From assembly GCA_016287765.1 (NCBI GenBank), contig JAEEWS010000009.1, positions 20,526 through 84,525 of the forward strand: 64,000 bases of DNA. Direction: 5' to 3'. The stretch comes from Lachnospiraceae bacterium (GTDB taxonomy: Bacteria; Bacillota_A; Clostridia; Lachnospirales; Lachnospiraceae). Position 1 is the first letter of the stretch. Each line of letters begins with the position of its first letter. The notes under the pieces were generated by a model. The model was not told where the DNA came from. It ran no database searches and saw nothing but the letters and a program-made list of their open reading frames with translations. Made by a program: the position numbers and the translations under genes. This document shows positions 9,007-16,728 of this stretch, piece after piece.

Positions 9007-9790
9007 CAGGAACAAAGATCATAATAATATTCTCCATAACTTAAAATGCCTGGTACTTGCCGCAGCAGTGCTTCTTACAACGGTTTTTGGAGCCGGCTGC
9101 GGTAAAGAAAATAAATACGTGAGAGTGGGAGTCAGCATGTCCACGGAGGGCATAAGTCTCTATCTTACAAGCCTTGCCAAGGGCTTTAAAAAGGTGTCGG
9201 ACTATGTTTTCTTCTCGGAGTCCACGGAAGAATCCCTGGAAAAGCTCAGGAATGATAAGCAGGGCATAGATATTGCCTACATCCCGGTAAAGGATCTGGG
9301 CCTTATAAAAAAAGAGGATAATCTTACGGCGGTACTTCCCGACTGTTTCAATACCGACGGATCCCTTAAGGGAGTATGGGTAGCGAGAAACGGTTGGCTG
9401 GAAAACGCTCCCAACTACTCCTACAGATTCGTCCGTTGCTATGTTTACAGCATGGATTACAGAGCTTCTCACATGAACATGACCTATGAGGAGGCCTATG
9501 CTTCGGTTAAAAACGTAAAAGATATTGACTGGGATGTTTATGATGAGACAATGCAGTTCTGCGCAGCCTATGCCGTTGGAAATAAGGAAACCTTAAAGGA
9601 TGAGGCTTTTACTGTGTGGGACGCAGAGAAAACATATGCCTGCTTTAAGGATTTTGCTTCGGGAGAAGGAGAGGGCTACAGGCTCTGCAGGGAGGCTTAT
9701 GAAAAGAGCGGTACAACTAAAGCTTTTGATGAACTGTTCGATCTCACCCTTGCCTTAAAAGCATTTGAAGAAGTGATGAAGGCGGAGTGA
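8996..9790 (+). CDS. Predicted lipoprotein, solute-binding-like, unknown ligand
   Basis: About 264 residues. A positively charged N terminus and hydrophobic stretch lead to a lipobox (TVFGAGC), so it should be lipid-anchored outside the membrane. The mature start KYVRVGVSMSTEGISLYLTSLAKGF and the following Asp/Lys-rich segment with DIAYIPVKDLGL recall type-II periplasmic-binding folds, but no family is recognised with certainty. GTG at 8993 is an alternative start; ATG at 8996 is chosen for its 9-nt spacing from AGGAGG. It overlaps the symporter gene. A role in presenting the operon's substrate is plausible but only inferred. Confidence 0.7.
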   Translation: MKNNRNKDHNNILHNLKCLVLAAAVLLTTVFGAGCGKENKYVRVGVSMSTEGISLYLTSLAKGFKKVSDYVFFSESTEESLEKLRNDKQGIDIAYIPVKDLGLIKKEDNLTAVLPDCFNTDGSLKGVWVARNGWLENAPNYSYRFVRCYVYSMDYRASHMNMTYEEAYASVKNVKDIDWDVYDETMQFCAAYAVGNKETLKDEAFTVWDAEKTYACFKDFASGEGEGYRLCREAYEKSGTTKAFDELFDLTLALKAFEEVMKAE

Positions 9791-9856
9791 AACCCGGCCG
9801 GAAAAAAAATAAGACGGCGGAGTAAAAGCCCGGGAGCCGTCCAAGGAGGCAAAAAA

Positions 9857-11119
9857 GTGGACCGGAAGCATTTGATAGTGATAAGCGTGGATGCCCTTGT
9901 GTATGAGGATATAGCGGACAGACGGGAATTGCCGCTGTTTGATAAACTCATTAATGAAGGCAGTTTCACCGAACAGGTCATGACCATATACCCATCCCTC
10001 ACTCACGCGGTGCATGCGGCGATAATTGCGGGAAAGCCCGCAGGGGATACGGGAGTCATATCAAACACAGTGTTTACTCCGGGAAGCAGGGACATGCCCT
10101 GGTACAACAGACTTTCGGATATTAAATGCGGTACCATTTTCGATCTTACACATAAAGCGGGCCTTAAGACAGCGGCCTGCCACTGGCCGGTCACTGCAAA
10201 TGCGGGAGAAAAGATAGATTATCTTATACCGGAACTCATGGCAAAGGACCTAGAGGATGCAGATGGAGACTGGATGAAGGCATACGGCGCCGTGGGAACT
10301 ACTCCCTGCCTTATGGAACTGTTGGAAAAAGCTCTGGATACATACGGTTACGACCTTAAGCATCCGGTCTATGACGAAGTGCAAAATGCCTGTGTCTGTG
10401 AGATCATTAAAAAATATAAGCCGGACGTGCTTTTTACCCATCCGGGCTTTGTGGACAGTGAAAGACACAGGACCGGGTTGTTCTCACCCTATGTGACCGC
10501 CTCCGTTAAAAAAACGGAAAAGTGGATAAAAGACATTATGGAGGCCACAAAAGAGGCTGCCCTTTATGAAGATACCGACTTTATCATATTAAGCGATCAC
10601 GGGCATCTTCCTTATTCGAAAATGGTGAGGCTGAACAGGCTTTTAAAAGATGAAGGCCTCATTAAGACAGGAGTTTCGGGAGAGATAGAGGATTGGAAAG
10701 TATATGCCCAAAGCTGTGACCTTTCGGCATATATATTCTTAACGGATCCCAATGATAAGGAGTTAAGGCAGAGAACAGAGAAATTGATCAAAAAATGGAT
10801 AGATGAAGAAAGTGTCGGGATCGAATCCTTTATGACAGAAAAAGAGGCAGAAGAGACCTATGGCCTGTCCGGTACTTTTGATTTTATAGTGGAAGCGGCA
10901 GATGGCTTTCATTTTGAAGATGACTGGAATGGAGCAGCCATAACGGATATGTTGCCTACAGTGGATGGATACGGCCACTCGGCTCACGGACACAGGCCCG
11001 AGAAAGGACCTCAGCCCGTGCTCATAGGCTTCGGACCTGACTTTGAAAAGGGTCGGGTAATTAAAAAGGGTAATGTTTTGGAACATTATAAATTATTCAA
11101 AAAACTACTTAACATATAG
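9857..11119 (+). CDS. NPP-type phosphodiesterase/nucleotide pyrophosphatase (alkaline phosphatase superfamily)
   Basis: Two-metal hydrolase of phosphodiester or pyrophosphate bonds. 420 residues with a GTG start and AAGGAGG 8 bp upstream. Metal and catalytic motifs in order: ISVDAL (D12), YPSLTHAVHA with T49 as likely nucleophile, FVDSERHRTG, LSDHGHLPYS and GYGHSAHGHRP. No signal peptide, so it should act in the cytoplasm. Together with the PHP hydrolase and metallophosphoesterase of the same operon it suggests that the imported substrate or an intermediate carries phosphate or a phosphodiester. It could also be a phosphonate or sulfate ester enzyme of the same fold. Confidence 0.82.
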   Translation: MDRKHLIVISVDALVYEDIADRRELPLFDKLINEGSFTEQVMTIYPSLTHAVHAAIIAGKPAGDTGVISNTVFTPGSRDMPWYNRLSDIKCGTIFDLTHKAGLKTAACHWPVTANAGEKIDYLIPELMAKDLEDADGDWMKAYGAVGTTPCLMELLEKALDTYGYDLKHPVYDEVQNACVCEIIKKYKPDVLFTHPGFVDSERHRTGLFSPYVTASVKKTEKWIKDIMEATKEAALYEDTDFIILSDHGHLPYSKMVRLNRLLKDEGLIKTGVSGEIEDWKVYAQSCDLSAYIFLTDPNDKELRQRTEKLIKKWIDEESVGIESFMTEKEAEETYGLSGTFDFIVEAADGFHFEDDWNGAAITDMLPTVDGYGHSAHGHRPEKGPQPVLIGFGPDFEKGRVIKKGNVLEHYKLFKKLLNI

Positions 11120-11131
11120 AAGGAGAGGCTT

Positions 11132-12055
11132 ATGAAACGCACCATTTTTTTGCAGGACGAAAATGCCCTTTGGCTTAAAGGAAACCTGCACAGTCACACG
11201 GTCAATTCCGACGGATCCCTTACTCCGGAGGAAATGAAGGAAGCTTACAAGCATCACGGCTATGACTTTCTGGCCATTACGGATCATGATTTTTATTCCG
11301 ATACCAGGAACATGACCGATGAAGATTTTACCATGATCCAGGGGTTTGAACTCTGGTCCAATGCGGGTAATGAAAAGGACATACATGTTCACTACCTTTG
11401 GGAGGATTCCATCGAGCCCATAAAACCCAATGAAACCTGTCATCTGCCCGAAAGAACGGGAAAAGTGGCCACAGCCTTTGCCTACGAGATGAGAAAAAAG
11501 GGCTGCTTCGTTCAGCTGAATCACCCTCACTGGTCTATGCTTTCCGTGGAAGACATAGAATTTGACAACCCCTATCATGCGGTGGAGATCATGAACTACG
11601 GTACAGAGTGGCTGGAAAACACCGGAGACGGAAGCGTGTTCTGGTCGGAGATGCTCTATCGGGGCAACAAGGTCTGGGGCACGGGAGGAGATGACAATCA
11701 TAATCATTATCCCCTTGATGACATGTACAGTGATTCCTTCGGAGGCTTCACGGTGGTAAAGGCAAGAGACCGTTCCTCCAAAGCCATAATGGAAGCGCTC
11801 TTCACCGGAAGCTTTTACACTTCCACCGGCCCTTCCATCTATGATTTCTATGTGGAGGATGACGAGATCCATGTGGTCTGCTCACCCTGTGAAAGGATCT
11901 TTATAAGCGGGCATACAAGACCTTATCAGCGAAAACTTGGCCGTCATGTGACTGAGTTTGTGACTAAGCTTAAAGGATCCGAAAAGCTGGTACGTGCAGA
12001 GTGCATGGATGCAGTGGGAAGAAGTGCATATACCAATCCAATCTATCTGGATTGA
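11132..12055 (+). CDS. PHP-domain metallohydrolase, CehA/McbA-like
   Basis: 307 residues. The PHP metal site is visible as GNLHSHTVNSDGSLTPEE near residues 18-35, AITDHDF at about 50, FVQLNHPHWS and GGDDNHNHYP. The CehA-like family includes carbaryl/carbohydrate-associated esterases and phosphoesterases. It is placed 12 bp after the NPP-type enzyme, inside the GH105 operon, with AGGAGAGG upstream. No signal peptide. Reaction unknown; hydrolysis of a phosphate ester or amide/ester linkage on the pectin-derived product is inference. Confidence 0.82.
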   Translation: MKRTIFLQDENALWLKGNLHSHTVNSDGSLTPEEMKEAYKHHGYDFLAITDHDFYSDTRNMTDEDFTMIQGFELWSNAGNEKDIHVHYLWEDSIEPIKPNETCHLPERTGKVATAFAYEMRKKGCFVQLNHPHWSMLSVEDIEFDNPYHAVEIMNYGTEWLENTGDGSVFWSEMLYRGNKVWGTGGDDNHNHYPLDDMYSDSFGGFTVVKARDRSSKAIMEALFTGSFYTSTGPSIYDFYVEDDEIHVVCSPCERIFISGHTRPYQRKLGRHVTEFVTKLKGSEKLVRAECMDAVGRSAYTNPIYLD

Positions 12056-12107
12056 TAAAATAAGATCAAATAATGATCATGTGCAGGACATGATCGGGGA
12101 GGAGAAA

Positions 12108-13493
12108 ATGAATATAAAATGTTTGCATGAATATGATATGGGAATGGAGTTGGGACAGCTGAGATCAGTGCCTGTGGCAATGGGGAAAGATCTTCCCAAG
12201 GGAGTGCTTTTCGTTTATTCCACACAGGAGAACATAGATCCCTGGCAGGAACTCTTTAATTATCCCAAGGATACTTTGAAGATGTCTCTTTATACCGAGG
12301 ATGGTATCCCTGTCTGGACCAGGGATCTGGGAAACGGCGTTATCCCCGGAGTGTGGTATGCGCCTTTTATTTCCTTTGATCTTGACGAGGACGGAGTGGA
12401 TGAGATCTGGTTCCTTAATAACCTTAATCCGAGCCTTCCCTTTTCCCTTAACGCAAGGGTTTTGGAAAGAATAGATCCCATAAGCGGTAAAACAACGGGA
12501 CAGTGGAAGTGGCCGGATAATACCATTGACGATGCCATGTCCCATTCCTACAGATTTTACATTACGGGAGGTTATGTTCACGGAAAACCTGTGCTGGTAA
12601 CAGCCCAGGGGACTTATCGTGACATGTATCTTCAGGGCTATAACCCGGACATGACCAAGAGATGGGATATAAAGATCCCTTATGGCGACGGAGGAGCCAG
12701 AGCCAGTCATCTCTGCCCCATTCTGGATTTTGATGATGACGGAGTGGACGAGATGTTCTGGGGAGAGAGACTCATCAGCCTGGACGACGGACATGAGCTT
12801 TTCTGCGGTGACAAGGGCAAATACTTCGGTCATTCCGACATAGTGCTTCCTTTTGTGGATAAAGCTACCGGAAAAAAGTACATCTTTACCTGCCGTGAAG
12901 ATGATGAAAGACCCGGAGTTCCCAGAGTAGTCACTTATGATCAAAAGGGGGACAGAGCATGGATAGGAGTACCGGACATAGGGCATATGCATAGCGGATG
13001 GCTGGCAAACATAGGAGAACCTAACAAAAAAGTGGCCATGGCCATGAGGATCACAAGAAAAGTCATAAACAATGCTATCGTGGATACGGAACCGGAAGAT
13101 TTCTATTTTGACGCGGTTACCGGTAAAGAGCTTGCCGATCCTCTTCCCTTCAAGGGAGATGAGGCTTTGCCCGTGGATCTTAACGGGGACGGACTTCATG
13201 AATATTTCTTTACAGACGGAAACTTGAAAGGCTGTGTAACGGATGCCAAAGGTAAGGTGTTGGGATTTATCGGAGGCAGGACCGTCAGGAGCGGTAAAGT
13301 CATAGATCATCCCGGAGAGACCATAATGGTGTATTACAAAGAAGAAGGAAAAGTGCGCATCTGGGGAGATGAGGATGCGGCAGAGAACGAGTTTACAAAG
13401 GAGCGCTACAGTCATCCTTATCATTTCAGGATGCAGCACTTCATGGGAACCGGATATAATCACATCCACGGACATGTGTCCTGCGGTATGTAG
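12108..13493 (+). CDS. FG-GAP/propeller-like protein related to RG-lyase-type repeats, function unknown
   Basis: 461 residues from ATG at 12108 (GGGGAGGAG upstream). Three Asp-rich calcium-type loops occur at regular spacing: DLDEDGVDEIWF, DFDDDGVDEMFW and DLNGDGLHEYFF, similar to the loops of the PL11 lyase at 16729-18855. This suggests a beta-propeller. There is no signal peptide, unlike the PL11 enzyme. I do not recognise a characterised family. Co-transcription with GH105 suggests a cytoplasmic step on RG oligomers, possibly as a lyase-like enzyme or carbohydrate-binding protein. Confidence 0.75.
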   Translation: MNIKCLHEYDMGMELGQLRSVPVAMGKDLPKGVLFVYSTQENIDPWQELFNYPKDTLKMSLYTEDGIPVWTRDLGNGVIPGVWYAPFISFDLDEDGVDEIWFLNNLNPSLPFSLNARVLERIDPISGKTTGQWKWPDNTIDDAMSHSYRFYITGGYVHGKPVLVTAQGTYRDMYLQGYNPDMTKRWDIKIPYGDGGARASHLCPILDFDDDGVDEMFWGERLISLDDGHELFCGDKGKYFGHSDIVLPFVDKATGKKYIFTCREDDERPGVPRVVTYDQKGDRAWIGVPDIGHMHSGWLANIGEPNKKVAMAMRITRKVINNAIVDTEPEDFYFDAVTGKELADPLPFKGDEALPVDLNGDGLHEYFFTDGNLKGCVTDAKGKVLGFIGGRTVRSGKVIDHPGETIMVYYKEEGKVRIWGDEDAAENEFTKERYSHPYHFRMQHFMGTGYNHIHGHVSCGM

Positions 13494-13541
13494 AGGATTT
13501 TAGAAGAAGTGAAAGAATAAATAAAGAATAAGGGGGATACG

Positions 13542-15389
13542 ATGAAGGACAGGAGTGCGGCTTACAGGTACGAAAGTGCTGACGGAATGAAGGCTTCCAA
13601 CCTGCTGGAATTTCTTGCGCAGGGAGGAAGAGACGAAAAAAGCATAAGGGAACTGGCGGATAAACTGCTGGAGTACGTGGAAACAAGGAAGGATTGTGCG
13701 GATTTTAGAGCAGCCTATCTTGTAAGAGTGCTTCTGTCCTTTAAAAATGAACTTCCCAAGGATCTGTTCGATCACATCAAGAGGGCTGTGTTGGATTTTC
13801 CTTACGAAGACTGCGGCGGTCACAGCATGTGTACCTGGACCGAAAACCACAGGCTTTATACTGCGGTTACGGAGTACCTTCTGGCTGTCAGGTTTCCGGA
13901 AGAGATTTTCGGAGACGGTAAGGATGCGGCTTATCATCTTGAGCACGGGAAAAAGGAATTGAATGAAGATCTGGAAGAGATGCTTAAATACGGGTTTGCG
14001 GAATGGGAAAGCAACAACTATTATTCCGAGACCATGGCGGGCCTTGCCAATACCGTTCAGTTTGTAAATGACGAAGAAATATCGGAAAAGGCAAGAAAAG
14101 CACTTCTTATGATGGTTTATGATGTGCTTTCCCAGACTTCCAATAACGGAGGATACATATATAACCCGGCCTGCGGAAGAGCCTATGCGGACAACAAGAC
14201 CTCTTCGGATCAGGGAAATTATCTGGAGCCTCAGATCATGGCCATGAGAGGGGAGAAGGTGACCTGCTTTAAAGAAAAAGAAGGTTGCATGGTACTTCTT
14301 TTGGCGGCAAGGGATAAAGATGGAAAACCGGTCTTCGAGATACCTGAACCATGGAAAAAGCTTCCTGACAAGAATAAACGAGAGATCTGTCTTATGCAGG
14401 GAGTTGATATAGATGAATACAAAGCGGAAGGTTTGGCTGAGTACAGCAGGGAAAATGTGAGATCCGCTTTTAAAGCCGGAGCTATTTCGGACTACAGAGT
14501 GATCTGTAACAGCATGCGCTATTTAAGAGAAACGGGGCTGGTGGAAAACGGTATGCTTAAGGCTTTGAAACCCTTTGCAAATCCGCTTTTCTATAGGACA
14601 GGCCTGTTAAGACTAATAAAAAAACATGTACCCACGGGTTTTGACGGAGCGGCTATGGAAAAAGGCAGAGTCTATACATATGCCTGTAAGGACTATTCCA
14701 TATCCGCAGCCTTTGACTATCGTGTGGGACAGGTGCTTTTTCAGCAGAATCCCCTGGCTGTAAACCTGGGATACAGGATCAGCCTGTTTGTGACCAATCC
14801 CTATTCGGATATGGGAAAGACAGGTTCTCCCGGGTATTGGATCGGCAGCGGTGCAGCACCCAGAGCCGTGGCCTGTAAAAACTTTGCCGCTTGCATGTTC
14901 GATCCGGAAAAAGCTCCCAAGGGAGCAGCTTATACCCATCTCTTTTTCCCCACCGGTCTGTTCGACGAAACAGACCTTAGCGGGCTGAAAAGGGGAGTAC
15001 TTTTCGGACGGACCGGAAACGTGAATGTTTTTGTAAGGACCAATCCGGGGGTCAGATTTGTTCCTTCGGCGGAAAGCCGTGAAATGGACAGGGCACTGCT
15101 TCAGGATAACAAGATACCTAAGGGCGTATATACAAAAAAGTACGATCTCATAAATTCAGCCTCGGGCCTTCATTACTATGTTTTTGAAGTGGATTCCAAA
15201 ATGGGATTTGCGGAGTTTAAGGCCTATGTTAGAGAAAGGGAATTTAATTTTTATGAGGAAGAGAGAACTCTTGTCTACGGTCTCTATGATTGCAGGCTGG
15301 AGTACGACGGCGCCTTTACTGTGGGAGGTAAAGAGTTCAAGCCGGATTTTAAGAGACCGATGGATGTCATAAAGGAGTTAACTGAGTAA
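13542..15389 (+). CDS. Conserved hypothetical with WTENH motif, possible toroid-type carbohydrate-active enzyme
   Basis: 615 residues, no signal peptide. The N-terminal half is helix-rich with MCTWTENHRLYTAVTEYLLA near residues 100-120 and GFAEWESNNYYSETMAGL near 150, a pattern I recall from widespread uncharacterised proteins. The C-terminal third is beta-rich. This order (helical barrel then beta domain) resembles heparinase II/III- or alginate-lyase-like toroid enzymes, but no lyase residues can be fixed. It is seventh in the GH105 operon, between the propeller-like protein and the metallophosphoesterase. Best treated as a candidate new carbohydrate enzyme. Confidence 0.72.
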   Translation: MKDRSAAYRYESADGMKASNLLEFLAQGGRDEKSIRELADKLLEYVETRKDCADFRAAYLVRVLLSFKNELPKDLFDHIKRAVLDFPYEDCGGHSMCTWTENHRLYTAVTEYLLAVRFPEEIFGDGKDAAYHLEHGKKELNEDLEEMLKYGFAEWESNNYYSETMAGLANTVQFVNDEEISEKARKALLMMVYDVLSQTSNNGGYIYNPACGRAYADNKTSSDQGNYLEPQIMAMRGEKVTCFKEKEGCMVLLLAARDKDGKPVFEIPEPWKKLPDKNKREICLMQGVDIDEYKAEGLAEYSRENVRSAFKAGAISDYRVICNSMRYLRETGLVENGMLKALKPFANPLFYRTGLLRLIKKHVPTGFDGAAMEKGRVYTYACKDYSISAAFDYRVGQVLFQQNPLAVNLGYRISLFVTNPYSDMGKTGSPGYWIGSGAAPRAVACKNFAACMFDPEKAPKGAAYTHLFFPTGLFDETDLSGLKRGVLFGRTGNVNVFVRTNPGVRFVPSAESREMDRALLQDNKIPKGVYTKKYDLINSASGLHYYVFEVDSKMGFAEFKAYVREREFNFYEEERTLVYGLYDCRLEYDGAFTVGGKEFKPDFKRPMDVIKELTE

Positions 15390-15408
15390 TACCCAAAAAG
15401 GAGAAGGT

Positions 15409-16650
15409 ATGGGAAAAAAGGTATTAAAAGCAGTTTTGGGAATCATTATATGTGTGCTGTTAACAGCAGGGGTGATATGTATGATAGTGATACCTGTTTC
15501 TTTTAAGGTGGACAGATCCCTGATCAAAAAGAATGAGGATTATAATGTGGTCGTTGAAAAAAGAGACGGCTATACCACCCTTGTAAAAAAGGATGCCGCG
15601 GGAAATATCCTGGATGAGGATTTTAAGGTGATAGCCTTCACCGACACTCACCTTGATGCAAACAAGGAAAAGGGTAATTACACCCTGGAATATATTATAC
15701 GTAACATTGTGAATGAAAAGCCGGATCTGGTGATCTTTGTAGGCGACAATATCACCGGAGGCATTAACGGGAGAAGGACCGGACAGCTCTGCCGTGTAAT
15801 GGAAAAGCTGGGCGTTTACTGGGATTGCGTCCTTGGCAATCATGAGGGAGATAATATATGGAGCATTTCCAGAAAGAAGATGGTCCGGGTCTTTTCTTCC
15901 TATAAGCATTGCCTTATGGAAGATGATATAAAATACACATCGGATGGTGAAAAGGTCTGGGGCTATGGAAATCATGCGATAAACCTGGCGGGCTCCGAAG
16001 GAGTCACCCGTTCTCTTTTCTTTATAGACGGTGGCTCTGACATGACGGAAGAGGATCAGCTTAAATACGCCGACGAATACGAGGACAAGAGCTGCAACGG
16101 ATACGATTATGTTAAAGACAGCCAGATGAGATGGTACAAGGAGACAGTGGCGGACATTAAGGATAAGTGCGGAAGTGCTGAACCCATTGTTTCTGCCATT
16201 TTCGATCACATTCCGTTGCCTGAGTATAAAACAGCCTACGAAGTTCTTACAGGTGAAACTGAGGTAACTCAGAATGTTCCGGAATACAATGTAAAGAATG
16301 AGAACGGAGATTATCTCATTATGGGACAGCGCCGTGAAATCATCTGTTGTTCCGGCCATAACAGCGGTTTCTTTGATGTTCTCCTTGAAACCGGATCCAC
16401 GGATCTTGTGGTGAGCGGTCATGACCATATCAACGATTTTGTTGTGTGCTATAAGGGCATCACTCTCGCTTACAACGTGCCTTCGGGTTACTCCAGTTAC
16501 AATCTTTATTCGAAGAAACTGTCCGACAAGATGATCAAGGGCTATTCAAGATATACCTTTAAAACCGACGGGACCTACACTCTCGAACAGTTCCACAATG
16601 CGGACATTTACCCCGAGGATCAGGAGGAGATCAAAAAGCTTTATAATTAA
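15409..16650 (+). CDS. Membrane-anchored calcineurin-like metallophosphoesterase
   Basis: 413 residues. One N-terminal transmembrane segment (residues about 5-28) without a clear cleavage site, so probably anchored with the catalytic domain outside. Metallophosphoesterase motifs in order: AFTDTHLD, FVGDNITGG, VLGNHEGDN, a later histidine in FDHIP, SGHNSG and SGHDHINDF. The LN-rich linker and size fit extracellular Icc-like or phosphodiesterase-like proteins. Last gene of the GH105 operon, followed by a bidirectional terminator shared with the convergent PL11 gene. Confidence 0.85.
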   Translation: MGKKVLKAVLGIIICVLLTAGVICMIVIPVSFKVDRSLIKKNEDYNVVVEKRDGYTTLVKKDAAGNILDEDFKVIAFTDTHLDANKEKGNYTLEYIIRNIVNEKPDLVIFVGDNITGGINGRRTGQLCRVMEKLGVYWDCVLGNHEGDNIWSISRKKMVRVFSSYKHCLMEDDIKYTSDGEKVWGYGNHAINLAGSEGVTRSLFFIDGGSDMTEEDQLKYADEYEDKSCNGYDYVKDSQMRWYKETVADIKDKCGSAEPIVSAIFDHIPLPEYKTAYEVLTGETEVTQNVPEYNVKNENGDYLIMGQRREIICCSGHNSGFFDVLLETGSTDLVVSGHDHINDFVVCYKGITLAYNVPSGYSSYNLYSKKLSDKMIKGYSRYTFKTDGTYTLEQFHNADIYPEDQEEIKKLYN

Positions 16651-16677
16651 GACATATATTTTCTCGAAAGATATACA

Positions 16678-16712
16678 AAAACACGCCCGAAACCATGTCT
16701 CGAGCGTGTTTT
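16678..16712. terminator. Bidirectional terminator between the GH105 operon and PL11 gene
   Basis: Stem AAAACACGC/GCGTGTTTT with a 17-nt loop that can extend by CCGA/TCGA pairing. It has A and T runs on both sides, suiting both convergent transcripts. Confidence 0.8.
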
Positions 16713-16728
16713 GTATTATGGAGTTCAA

